From contig DF820464.1 in NCBI GenBank assembly GCA_000739535.1, forward strand, positions 1-64,000: a DNA stretch of 64,000 bases, written 5' to 3'. Numbering within the stretch: the stretch's first letter is position 1; every line of letters starts with the position of its first letter. This document shows, piece by piece, positions 38,929-47,262 of the stretch. The notes beneath the pieces were generated by a model. That model ran no database searches and was not told the origin of the DNA. It worked only from the letters and a program-made list of their open reading frames with translations. Position numbers and translations under genes: made by a program. This DNA is from Candidatus Vecturithrix granuli. Its GTDB lineage: Bacteria > Moduliflexota > Moduliflexia > Moduliflexales > Moduliflexaceae.

Positions 38929-40116
38929 CTATCTCAGTTCCTTGACGATAACTTCACTGAGGGTTTTGATCGCTCGATCAATCGTGGCTTCATCGCTCAT
39001 GGTGTAATTCAAGCGCATAGTCGCCAACCCCTCGCCAGGTTGGGTATAGAAATATTTGCCAGGGACAAAGGCGACTTTTTTCTCGATCGCCTTCCAGTAT
39101 AATTCTTCAGCGTCAATCCCTTGCGGTCCTTCAGCCCAGATAAACATCCCTCCTTCGGGCTTTGACCACATAAAATTATTGGGAAAATACTTATCTAAGG
39201 CGGTCAACATCGCCTCTTGTTTGGGGCGATACAGGTTCACAATTTTAGGAAGCTGCTGATCTAAATAGCTGCCGGCAAGATATTCTGCCGCTAAGGCCTG
39301 GCTAAACGTGTTTGTGTGTAAATCCACACCTTGCTTGACAATCACCATCCAGCGGCTGATCGCCGGCGGGCCCACGTAGAATCCGATTCTGAGTCCTGGC
39401 GCAAACACTTTGGAGAGCGTGCTGATATAAAGCACATGTTCTGGGGCAAAGGTTCGAATCGGCGGTAAGTTTTCGCCGCGATAGCGTAACGCGCTATACG
39501 GATCATCTTCGATCAGCAAAGCCTCATATTGTTGAACGATTTCGGCAATGCGTTTTCTACGGGCTACGGGAATCGTTCTGCCGGTCGGATTTTGAAAGGT
39601 CGGTACTAAGTAGATAAACTTGACCTTGTGCGTTTGTACGACTTGCTCCAGCGACTCCGGAATCAGGCCGTCATCATCGGTATCCATCCGAACATATTCC
39701 GGCTCATACGGATTAAACGCCTGAAGTGCGCCAAGATAGGTCGGCGCTTCCACCGCGATTTTGTCGCCTTTGGCAATCAGGACTTTGGCGACGGCATCCA
39801 ACACGCCCTGAGATCCGCTGGCAATCATAATTTCATCGGCGGTCGCCTGAATGCCTTTTTGAGCTAAATAAGTAACCAGGGCTGTGCGTAAAGGTGGAAA
39901 GCCTTCGGTCAGATCGTATTGAAACGCGCCTGAGGCATATTTATCGATCACTTTCGCGGTCAGTTCCCCCATAATCTCCATCGGAAAACTTTCCGGCGCC
40001 GGAATACCTCCGGCCAAGGATACCATTCCTGGCTGCGACACCACTTTAAGAATTTCACGAATCGCGCTTGCGCCCATTGTTTTCGTACGGTCTGCCAGTA
40101 AATGTGTAAAATCCAT
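38929..40116 (-). CDS. PLP-dependent aminotransferase, class I/II (2-aminoadipate/LysN-like)
   Basis: Aminotransferase of 395 residues from ATG 40116, preceded by AGGAGGA; the frame extends 16 codons upstream only through a palindromic repeat. The PLP lysine is Lys236 in ISTLSKVFAPGLRIGF; NPTG (177-180) and the Asp of EDDPYSALRY bind the cofactor. The N-terminal SLAGGIPAPESFP is typical of 2-aminoadipate and aromatic/branched aminotransferases of the LysN/MocR-C type. No DNA-binding domain is attached. It follows the thioesterase and DUF362 genes on the same strand. Confidence 0.88.
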   Translation of the reverse strand: MDFTHLLADRTKTMGASAIREILKVVSQPGMVSLAGGIPAPESFPMEIMGELTAKVIDKYASGAFQYDLTEGFPPLRTALVTYLAQKGIQATADEIMIASGSQGVLDAVAKVLIAKGDKIAVEAPTYLGALQAFNPYEPEYVRMDTDDDGLIPESLEQVVQTHKVKFIYLVPTFQNPTGRTIPVARRKRIAEIVQQYEALLIEDDPYSALRYRGENLPPIRTFAPEHVLYISTLSKVFAPGLRIGFYVGPPAISRWMVIVKQGVDLHTNTFSQALAAEYLAGSYLDQQLPKIVNLYRPKQEAMLTALDKYFPNNFMWSKPEGGMFIWAEGPQGIDAEELYWKAIEKKVAFVPGKYFYTQPGEGLATMRLNYTMSDEATIDRAIKTLSEVIVKELR

Positions 40117-40135
40117 GTAAATTCCTCCTATGAAA

Positions 40136-40200
40136 ATGTAGCGCGAAACTCCAGTTTCGCGCATTATTGATAGCCGCGAAACTGGAGTTTCGCGCTACAT
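40136..40200. repeat. 65-nt inverted repeat A, in the leader of the aminotransferase gene
   Basis: Perfect 26-nt arms at 40136-40161 and 40175-40200 enclose a 13-nt loop. Each arm is itself almost palindromic (CGCGAAACT-CC-AGTTTCGCG). It ends 6 nt before the ribosome binding site of the aminotransferase. The copy at 41386-41450 differs only by two bases in the loop. Confidence 0.85.
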
Positions 40201-40207
40201 CGTCTGT

Positions 40208-40594
40208 TCATTCTTTTTTTCTATAGACCATGCCCTGAAAAATCGCAATGAGTTCCCCCTGTTCATTGCTGACATGCACTGTGTAGGTTGCCAGTTTCGA
40301 ATTCAGGGATGTCTCTTTGGCTTCAGCGACTAATAGCCCTTCAGTAACGGCCTTGACGTATGAAATATGCGCATTAATCGCCACCGCCACCGGCCCATGG
40401 GCATTTGACGCCACCGCAAACGCAAAATCAGCCAATGTAAAAATCACGCCGCCATGCACGGTACGAACCGCATTCAAGTGCTTTTCAGTAATGCTCAATT
40501 GCACTTTGGCGTATCCTGCTGAGGCTTCCAGCAGTTCAATGCCTACGTGCTGGGCAAAAATATCTTGTTGTGCAAATTGTTGCATCGTCTGCAT
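40208..40594 (-). CDS. Hotdog-fold thioesterase, PaaI/YdiI-like
   Basis: A 128-residue acyl-CoA thioesterase. The hotdog core reads HLNAVRTVHGGVIFTLADFAFAVASNAHG, which holds the catalytic HGG and Asp of the PaaI family. Start ATG 40594 lies 4 nt after the stop of the DUF362 gene; Met4 is an alternative. PaaI-like enzymes hydrolyse aryl- or acyl-CoA that would otherwise trap CoA. The true substrate is unknown. Confidence 0.85.
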   Translation of the reverse strand: MQTMQQFAQQDIFAQHVGIELLEASAGYAKVQLSITEKHLNAVRTVHGGVIFTLADFAFAVASNAHGPVAVAINAHISYVKAVTEGLLVAEAKETSLNSKLATYTVHVSNEQGELIAIFQGMVYRKKE

Positions 40595-40598
40595 AGTT

Positions 40599-41369
40599 CT
40601 ACGCTTTCCGATTCACGGCCAGATGAGCAATTTTTTGCCAATTCAGCCCCAGAAGTTTTGCGGCTTCGCGGTCAACCTCAACCGGATTATACCCGGCCAC
40701 AATTTTTTTCACCGGCGGCGAACAATGCGCGCCGCCCAGATGAAAATCGGCCAACCCCACACTGGCATCCATAATTGACAAATCGGGCGTGCGATATGTG
40801 TTTAAATCAATGATGGCTTGCTGCATTTTATGATGAAATACCGCTTTTTTCCAACTGCCAAAACGACCGGCGTAATGTTCAGGCGGCGCAAACCCGATCA
40901 TATTTTTCAGCGTGCCGGTCATGGTCGCCAGAGAATGGGCTTTTAACACCGGGACGGAAATAAGATAGTGCGTAAAGGCAATCTCCGGCAGATATATTTC
41001 CGGGAAAACCTGACAATTCGAGTTTTCCAGGCGTCGCAGCGGCGCGGTATTCAGATCAATCAATTTGATCCCATAGCGTTTAGATAATTCGGTGTAGCCA
41101 AGTCGCTGGAATACTTCAGGGGTATCCAGCGAGGCATCGCCAACGCCTTCGGCAATAACAATCTCTGCTTGCGAGCACCTCCGTACATATTTCACGATCG
41201 CCTCGCAACAGGCGACGGCAGTGGTCACCGGATGGGGCGAGGCATTCACCAGGTTCAGTTTAATCAATACGGCTGCTTGCTGAACCACTACCTCCTTGGC
41301 TCCCAACAAATCAAGAGCCTGGGTGATGGATACATCATAAGATTCAAAATCAACGATAACAAGACTCAT
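40599..41369 (-). CDS. DUF362-domain protein
   Basis: A 256-residue protein of the DUF362 family, from ATG 41369 preceded by GGGGAGGAAAT; upstream codons in the frame belong to a palindromic repeat. Family features are VLIKLNLVNASPHPVTT, IVIAEGVGDAS, PVLKAHSLATMTGTLKNMIGFAPP and LSIMDASVGLADFHLGG. DUF362 proteins are often tied to Fe-S or cofactor chemistry, but the reaction is not known. No ferredoxin domain is fused here. It opens an operon with the thioesterase and perhaps the aminotransferase. Confidence 0.82.
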   Translation of the reverse strand: MSLVIVDFESYDVSITQALDLLGAKEVVVQQAAVLIKLNLVNASPHPVTTAVACCEAIVKYVRRCSQAEIVIAEGVGDASLDTPEVFQRLGYTELSKRYGIKLIDLNTAPLRRLENSNCQVFPEIYLPEIAFTHYLISVPVLKAHSLATMTGTLKNMIGFAPPEHYAGRFGSWKKAVFHHKMQQAIIDLNTYRTPDLSIMDASVGLADFHLGGAHCSPPVKKIVAGYNPVEVDREAAKLLGLNWQKIAHLAVNRKA

Positions 41370-41385
41370 ATTTCCTCCCCTGAAA

Positions 41386-41450
41386 ATGTAGCGCGAAACT
41401 CCAGTTTCGCGCATCGTTGATAGCCGCGAAACTGGAGTTTCGCGCTACAT
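41386..41450. repeat. 65-nt inverted repeat B, in the leader of the DUF362 gene
   Basis: The 26-nt arms at 41386-41411 and 41425-41450 are identical to those of repeat A; two bases differ in the 13-nt loop. As in copy A, the repeat ends about 6 nt before the ribosome binding site of a minus-strand gene. Confidence 0.85.
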
Positions 41451-41523
41451 CCATCTCCCCTGACCATAAAATTTTTATTCGCCGTGGTGCGCTCGCCACA
41501 ACACATGAATAACTCCATAAAAA

Positions 41524-42684
41524 TTATCGTGTCGAGGAACTCTGGATTCGCAGTCCCGTTGTTTTGTCAAATACATGATAGGCTTTAAAGCGGATACCTA
41601 ATTCATCACGGGGGGTAATACGGGTATTGAACGGGAGACTGGCATACATTTCATCATTACCTGCCTTAACGCACAGAATGGTCACGTTTTTAATCGGATT
41701 ATGGCGAACATCAATCACACGCGCTCTTAGGGACGTTTCGGATATTTGCCCTTGATCACAAACTTCAATATCTTCCGAACGCACGCCGATAACCATTCCG
41801 TTCAATTCCTGCGCAATGAATGCTCCATCGAGAAAATTTATCGCTGGCGTTTCGCTGTCGAAATTGAGAAATCCGGCCACAAACATGCTATGCGGCTGCG
41901 CATAGATTTCTTCCGGCGTTCCGACCTGTTCGATTCGACCGATATTCATAATCGCCAGGAGATCCGCCAGGATCATCGCTTCTTGCTGATCATGAGTCAC
42001 ATAGACGGTCGTGATGTGAAAATGGCGCAAAAGTTTTTTCAAGTGCAAGCGATACTTTTCGCGCAACGGCTGGTCAAGATTGGAAAACGGCTCATCCAAT
42101 AAAAACAATTTCGGCTCCCGGGTGATACATCGTCCGATTGCCACACGCTGCTTTTCGCCGCCGGAGAGGTGCGCCGGTTTTTTATCCAATAAATAGTCAA
42201 TATCAACTCCCAGGAGTTCACTGGTCTTCTGATATTTTTCCTGCGCGACCAGATCAAGCTCCGGCGTATGTTTCTGAAAACGAAAATAGGATAGTATATT
42301 GTTTTTCGCGGTAAAGTGCGGATACAAGGCATAATTCTGAAACACCATGCCAATTTGTCGTTCCCCGGGCGGAATGTCTTTGACATCAACGCCGTCATAC
42401 AGCACGTTGCCGCTTTCCGGACGCATGAGTCCGGCAATAATCCGCAGCAACGTCGTTTTGCCGCATCCGCTTGGCCCCAGAATGACCATAGTTTTGCCAT
42501 CTGGGATCGTCAGATTCAAATTGTCTATGGCAAACGCCCCTTTCGGGACATTGCTCGTCATCTCGGTCTGCATATTTTTTACCAGGCGCGCGACCATTGC
42601 AAACGGGTTGACGACTTCTTCAACATGCGCTTTGGCGTTATGACCAAAATGCTGGCAGATATTTTGTAATTCAATGGTGGCCAT
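41524..42684 (-). CDS. Orphan ABC transporter ATPase of the MalK/UgpC type with an N-terminal insertion
   Basis: A 386-residue ATPase. Walker A GPSGCGKTT, signature LSGGEKQRVAIGRC, Walker B LFLLDEPFSNLD and VTHDQQ are intact, and a C-terminal TOBE-type regulatory domain follows (about 290-380). Unusual are about 35 extra residues between the first strand and the Walker A strand (residues 17-50, HVEEVVNPFAMVARLVKNMQTE) and a longer helical region after the Q-loop. MalK-like ATPases normally serve sugar or glycerol-phosphate importers; no permease or binding protein is next to it, so it may be shared among several importers. Confidence 0.82.
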   Translation of the reverse strand: MATIELQNICQHFGHNAKAHVEEVVNPFAMVARLVKNMQTEMTSNVPKGAFAIDNLNLTIPDGKTMVILGPSGCGKTTLLRIIAGLMRPESGNVLYDGVDVKDIPPGERQIGMVFQNYALYPHFTAKNNILSYFRFQKHTPELDLVAQEKYQKTSELLGVDIDYLLDKKPAHLSGGEKQRVAIGRCITREPKLFLLDEPFSNLDQPLREKYRLHLKKLLRHFHITTVYVTHDQQEAMILADLLAIMNIGRIEQVGTPEEIYAQPHSMFVAGFLNFDSETPAINFLDGAFIAQELNGMVIGVRSEDIEVCDQGQISETSLRARVIDVRHNPIKNVTILCVKAGNDEMYASLPFNTRITPRDELGIRFKAYHVFDKTTGLRIQSSSTR

Positions 42685-42852
42685 TCTCTGACTCCTTCAA
42701 AACCATCCGACAAATACTTACACGCCTGAAACCGGCAAATTCATTTCTGGGAAGCTATGGAATGTTGCGTGCAGAAGGTTGTCAAGGAAACTCGCTCATG
42801 ATTTACGGGAGATTGGCAAGCATATATCCAGCAACCATCTGAAACAAAGTCA

Positions 42853-43626
42853 TTACACGGTATCCCAGATATTTTCAATGCTCACCTCTTGAACCGCAAT
42901 GTTCTGTTGTACAATCGTGATTTCACGAGCAATAGCCTTGCCAGGAGAATTATCGCAGGCGAGGATATAGGGAATGCCCAACGTATTCACCCACATTTTG
43001 GAAACGTGATGATGACCAAACAGCACCAGATGGACACGTTTATAGAGAATCCGCATCAATTCCTTTGCATCAAGCAGCTTTCGCAGTGGATCCGTATGTA
43101 AAAACGGATGATGATGAAAGAAGACGACCACGATCATATCGGAGATCTCGGGATCGGAAAGCAAAGAATTGAGCGCGGTAAGCTGGGTTGCGCCAACCTG
43201 CCCGCAGGCAAAGTCAAAGGGCGAGAGGGTTTCCAGATTCGTATCCAGCGCAATGAGAAGAATCTGTTGTTCTTCTTCCTGAAGCAGGTGTAACACCGGT
43301 AAATTATCGCCGCTAAATGTTCCTCTTTGCTGCAAAGGAATGGCTAACATCCGGTCAAAGCGCTCTGCGCGTTCGCGGCTGAACAAGTTGCCTTTAGCCC
43401 CGAAATCATGGTTCCCCGGGCAGATAAAAATCCGCCCTACAAACGGAGCTAAGGCTTGATAGGCTTGTTCGTACTGAATTTCATGTCCATCATCGGTAAT
43501 ATCACCGGTGATAATCAAGTAATGAAAGGGATAGTGTTCACGTATCATGTCAAGAGTTGTGAGGATATCTCGGTTATATTCCGGATGGCTGCGAAAATGG
43601 AGATCGCTGAGGTGCAGAAATTTCAT
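42853..43626 (-). CDS. Calcineurin-like metallophosphoesterase
   Basis: A 257-residue hydrolase from ATG 43626 (MKFLHLSDLHFRSH); 13 upstream codons of the frame belong to a nested palindrome. Metal-binding motifs are DLH, the Asp of ITGDITDDG, CPGNHD, FFHHHP and FGHHH. The family includes cyclic-nucleotide and other phosphodiesterases and DNA repair nucleases; the substrate cannot be judged here. No operon partner is seen. Confidence 0.85.
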   Translation of the reverse strand: MKFLHLSDLHFRSHPEYNRDILTTLDMIREHYPFHYLIITGDITDDGHEIQYEQAYQALAPFVGRIFICPGNHDFGAKGNLFSRERAERFDRMLAIPLQQRGTFSGDNLPVLHLLQEEEQQILLIALDTNLETLSPFDFACGQVGATQLTALNSLLSDPEISDMIVVVFFHHHPFLHTDPLRKLLDAKELMRILYKRVHLVLFGHHHVSKMWVNTLGIPYILACDNSPGKAIAREITIVQQNIAVQEVSIENIWDTV

Positions 43627-43639
43627 CGAAAGTTTTTTG

Positions 43640-43826
43640 GCCCGCGAAACACGCGAAATACGCAAATTTTTTTATGGGGGACTACACAGAAAAGAGATAA
43701 GGAGAAGGATAGAGTTTTTTTGATGCTTGATGCCCTCAGAACCTTCTTTTCTTATCTCTTTTCCGTGTAGTCCCCCAATTTTCCCAGAAGAGCGTTTTTT
43801 TCGCGTATTTCGCGTGTTTCGCGGGC
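43640..43826. repeat. Nested 187-nt inverted repeat between metallophosphoesterase and glycosyltransferase genes
   Basis: Outer perfect 24-nt arms lie at 43640-43663 and 43803-43826 (GCCCGCGAAACACGCG... and its complement). Inner, slightly imperfect arms of about 32-35 nt lie at 43676-43709 and 43742-43776 (GGGGGACTACAC... and ...GTGTAGTCCCCC). A central loop of about 30 nt separates them. No coding sequence; it could fold into one very long cruciform or RNA hairpin. Confidence 0.8.
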
Positions 43827-43834
43827 TAAATCAG

Positions 43835-44923
43835 CTATTCATCGAGAAGATACTGCATTTTATGTCGAAACACGGCGATGTCGAATTGCTGGGCATAATG
43901 TTGAATATTCGCGCTCTCAAAGCGGCTGGCGTCAAATTGGCGAACTGCTTGTACTAAAGCCGCTGCGGTTTTCGGAAAGAAAAATTGTCCGGTCTGTTTC
44001 GTGACGGTTTCCAAAGCACCGCCGCCGCGATAGGCGATGATCGGACGACCTGAAGCCTGAGCTTCAACAGGCGTAATGCCAAAATCCTCTTCTCCGGGGA
44101 AAATCAACGCCTGGCATTGGGAAAGGTGTTCACGCACTACCTCGTCAGGTTGGCGGCCTAGAAATATGATGTTGGGTTTTGCCAGTTCTTGTAATTTCCT
44201 GCGTTCCGTTCCATCGCCAATCACGATAAGCGGTAAACCTAACTTGTTGAACGCCTGCACCGCCAGATCAATGCGTTTATACGGTTCCAGGCGTGAAACG
44301 ACCAGAAAATACGGTTCCAGTGTATCTGAAATCCTAAAAACGGAGGTATCAACCGGCGGATAAATCACTACTGATTCGCGTCGGTAATATTTCCAAATCC
44401 GTTGTGCAACATAGCGGGAAATCGCAATGAACGTGTCCACGCGCTCGCTGCTCAGGGTATCCCACACACGCATATAGGTCAACAGAGGCGGAATGCAGAA
44501 GCGTGCCAGGCGACTCTGCCAACTGGTTTCCAGATAGTCATGATATATGTCCCAGGCGTAACGCAAGGGGGTATAACAATAACAGAGGTGGCGCGTCTCC
44601 GGCGATGTAAGTATGCCTTTCGCTACAGAATGGCTGCAACTCAACACGACATCGTAATCGCGCAAATCAAGCTGTTCGACCGCGGTCGGCATAAATGGCA
44701 GATAGGCTTTATATTTTGTTTTGCCCCAGGGAAAGCGTTGGACGAATGATGTCTGAATGTCAAACTCACGAAAATACTCTGGCATCCGGTCTTTATTATA
44801 TACCGTCGTATAAATCGGCGATTGCGGGAACATCTCATGAAGTACCGTGAGCACCCATTCAGCCCCCCCACGCCCGCCATACGTGGCTAACCCATCATGC
44901 ACAATCGCAAGCTTCATGTTCAT
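43835..44923 (-). CDS. GT4-family glycosyltransferase
   Basis: A 362-residue GT-B glycosyltransferase. Start MNMKLAIVHDGLATYGGRGGAEWVL; the donor-binding C-terminal half has VVSRLEPYKRIDLAVQAFNKL and the catalytic-region FPGEEDFGITPVEAQASGRPIIAYRGGGALETV (E-x7-E type). Its ATG overlaps the stop of the radical SAM gene as ATGA, showing coupled translation. It is the last gene of the polysaccharide cluster. Donor and acceptor unknown; related enzymes add mannose or other hexoses. Confidence 0.9.
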   Translation of the reverse strand: MNMKLAIVHDGLATYGGRGGAEWVLTVLHEMFPQSPIYTTVYNKDRMPEYFREFDIQTSFVQRFPWGKTKYKAYLPFMPTAVEQLDLRDYDVVLSCSHSVAKGILTSPETRHLCYCYTPLRYAWDIYHDYLETSWQSRLARFCIPPLLTYMRVWDTLSSERVDTFIAISRYVAQRIWKYYRRESVVIYPPVDTSVFRISDTLEPYFLVVSRLEPYKRIDLAVQAFNKLGLPLIVIGDGTERRKLQELAKPNIIFLGRQPDEVVREHLSQCQALIFPGEEDFGITPVEAQASGRPIIAYRGGGALETVTKQTGQFFFPKTAAALVQAVRQFDASRFESANIQHYAQQFDIAVFRHKMQYLLDE

Positions 44924-46353
44924 TTCATAATATACCTGAAAGTAGTTTCCGCTGTTCTCCGAATCAGTCTATTATGCAGCAATAGCTCCTGTAACCAATC
45001 ATGCACAAAAAGAGAGGCGGCGAGGCTGCCTGCTACCCCAAAGCGTTTGAGTTTACGCTGCATGGCTGCTTTGCGGATGTGTTTGCGGATGCGGTGCGCT
45101 TTGTGTAAAATCTGGATACGCGCTTCACGCGGAAACTCAGGCGTTTCAAATAATGGAATCGTATCCCAATGTGAGGCATTATTCAAATATTCTTCAGGAG
45201 AGACAAGCAAATACTGCTGGGTTGTCAGCCATTCATAGATTGCCGTGTTGGGAAAGGGGATCAGGTTGTAAAATTTGGCGTCGAATACCGGATATTTTTG
45301 GGCAAAGCGTAAAGAATTTTCAACCTCTTGCGGCCCTTCTCCCGGAAGGCCCAGAATAAAAAACAGAGTCACGTCATAACCGATGACGCAGGCGTCTTTA
45401 ACCGCCTGTTCGATCTGTTCCAGATGTTCCCCTTTTTTAATTGTTTGTAAAATGTGCTCATTCGCACTTTCCACGCCAAAGGACACAAAGCGAAAACCGA
45501 CCTCATACATGCGGCTAAGTAGGGCGTAATCCACGTGATCGGCGCGGATGCCGTTGCCGCAGCGAAAGCGGAAACCGTGTAATCCCCGTTGCTCAATCGC
45601 ATCGCAGATCGCATATACTCGTTCCGACCGCATGGCAAAATTGTCGTCCAGAATCAAAATATCGCGATACCCCTTTTCATGCCAATAGGCTAATTCCGCA
45701 ATCACATGTTCTGCGCTGCGAAAACGCATGGTACGGCCAATGGTGGTTTTTACCGGACAAAACTTGCAAGAGTAAGGACAGCCGCGCGACGTGATAATCC
45801 CAATTTCTCGCGCCACATATTTCTGTAATTCAAATTGCTTGTATCTGGGAAACGGGATGCGATCAAGATCAAGAATAAATTCTCGGTCCCCGGTATAGAC
45901 AATCTCATGCGACGCTGTCCGATAGAGCACGCCCTTGATCTGTTCCGGCGGCTTTCCCTGGCACAATTCAATGATGGTTTCATCACCCTCAAGGGTAACG
46001 CCGTAATCAATCGCCCGGCATTCCGCCAACGCCTGTGCGCGCATGGTGGAAATATGCGGACCGCCAGCGACAATCGGCATGTTGGGGAAATGCTGTTTGA
46101 TGGTCTGCATGATGTTATACACGGATTGGTGGAACAAAGAGGTCATGCTGACGCCGATCAAATCGGGCTGAAATGCTGCGATCTTTGCCAATACCTGTTT
46201 CAGCGAGTAACCAAGACTCATATCAAGGATTTGATGCTCAATCCCTTGCTGTTGCAGCATTTCCGAAAGATAGCCCAGGCCGATAGGTGGGCGAATCGCG
46301 CCCCATGCGCTGTCGTAGGTCGGTGGATAAATCAATGAAATTCGTTGAGCCAT
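44920..46353 (-). CDS. B12-binding radical SAM protein
   Basis: A 477-residue enzyme. The N-terminal cobalamin-binding-like domain (1-135) includes SLIYPPTYDSAWGAIRPPIGLGYLSEML and PIVAGGPH. The radical SAM motif is Cys192, Cys196, Cys199 (GCPYSCKFC) and binds the 4Fe-4S cluster that cleaves S-adenosylmethionine. The His of the classic D-x-H-x-x-G cobalamin motif is not obvious, so B12 may not be bound. Such enzymes in polysaccharide clusters may methylate or rearrange sugars or lipids. It overlaps the downstream GT4 gene by 4 nt and follows the FkbM gene by 24 nt. Confidence 0.88.
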   Translation of the reverse strand: MAQRISLIYPPTYDSAWGAIRPPIGLGYLSEMLQQQGIEHQILDMSLGYSLKQVLAKIAAFQPDLIGVSMTSLFHQSVYNIMQTIKQHFPNMPIVAGGPHISTMRAQALAECRAIDYGVTLEGDETIIELCQGKPPEQIKGVLYRTASHEIVYTGDREFILDLDRIPFPRYKQFELQKYVAREIGIITSRGCPYSCKFCPVKTTIGRTMRFRSAEHVIAELAYWHEKGYRDILILDDNFAMRSERVYAICDAIEQRGLHGFRFRCGNGIRADHVDYALLSRMYEVGFRFVSFGVESANEHILQTIKKGEHLEQIEQAVKDACVIGYDVTLFFILGLPGEGPQEVENSLRFAQKYPVFDAKFYNLIPFPNTAIYEWLTTQQYLLVSPEEYLNNASHWDTIPLFETPEFPREARIQILHKAHRIRKHIRKAAMQRKLKRFGVAGSLAASLFVHDWLQELLLHNRLIRRTAETTFRYIMK

Positions 46354-46377
46354 AAGAAAAATCTCTGCCAGGATGAT

Positions 46378-47262
46378 TTATGAATGATAACGACACAAAC
46401 AATCTAAGGATTGGCGCTCTCGCACTTCTCGAATAAGCTGCGGAATATCCAGGACGCGCCTGGTATGTACAGGTTGAAAGGTATATCCAAGATACTGCAA
46501 AGCTGCCAGAAGTTCCTCTAAGGTATCACCGATATAGTGTAACATACATTCTGAGAGTTCGATAATGATCACTGGCGTATATCGTGAAATTGTCTGTGTT
46601 CCGCCTTTGATAATTTTGAGTTCATAACCGTCAACATCAATTTTTAACAAATCTATTCGGGTGATTTTGTGTTCCTGGACATAACCGTCAAGAGTTTGAA
46701 AGAAAATATGCTGTTCAGTAGCATTTTTACTACGGCCGTTTTTAATATCCCAACTTGCTGTAAAGGCCATCGTATCCAAAGAGCCTGTCGGTGTGAGGAT
46801 TTGAGAACCTGCTTGATCTGACAACGCAATCTTTTCAAAAAACATGTTGCGAAAATTATTCAGGCTGTGATTGTGCAGTAACTTGTTAAAAGCATAATCC
46901 GTTGGTTCAAAGCAATAGACTTTTCCTGCTCCTGTGTGCAATAATTTGGCAATCTCAAACGAGTGCGCACCGATATTTGCGCCAATTTCAAACACGATCA
47001 TGTCGGGCCGGATGCACTGTTGCAGGCATTTCAAAGTCTCAAATTCATAAACTCCTGAATAATACAAACTGGCTTCGATAGCTTCGGAAAGGTCTAATTC
47101 ATAGGTAATTCCATCAATTTCTTTGGTTATAATTTTGCCGTAATTGCGCTGCATGAATCGTTTCATCCCCTGCTGATAGATAAACGCTCTCAGGCCATGA
47201 AATGCGCGTGTTTCCTTGAGAGGAAGGTGATAGGCAAGAATTTTAAGCAGTTTCAGCAGCAT
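46378..47262 (-). CDS. FkbM-family SAM-dependent methyltransferase
   Basis: A 294-residue methyltransferase from ATG 47262, which overlaps the end of the upstream GT4 gene by 20 nt and has AAGG just upstream. The SAM-binding site is MIVFEIGANIGAHSFEIAKLL and VYCFEPTDYAFNKLLHNHSLNN; the FkbM C-terminal motif is IDLLKIDVDGYELKIIKGG. FkbM enzymes O-methylate sugars or polyketides; within this cluster it probably methylates a sugar of the surface polymer. Confidence 0.88.
   Translation of the reverse strand: MLLKLLKILAYHLPLKETRAFHGLRAFIYQQGMKRFMQRNYGKIITKEIDGITYELDLSEAIEASLYYSGVYEFETLKCLQQCIRPDMIVFEIGANIGAHSFEIAKLLHTGAGKVYCFEPTDYAFNKLLHNHSLNNFRNMFFEKIALSDQAGSQILTPTGSLDTMAFTASWDIKNGRSKNATEQHIFFQTLDGYVQEHKITRIDLLKIDVDGYELKIIKGGTQTISRYTPVIIIELSECMLHYIGDTLEELLAALQYLGYTFQPVHTRRVLDIPQLIREVRERQSLDCLCRYHS

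Noticed and set aside
40117-40164. Upstream extension of the aminotransferase (begins MRETGVSRYIF)
   Set aside because: The same residues appear before the DUF362 gene because both run through the duplicated palindrome; the true starts have AGGAGG-type sites just after it.
42039-42500. 153-residue frame inside the MalK-like ATPase gene
   Set aside because: A same-strand shadow in another frame of a gene with all ATPase motifs intact.
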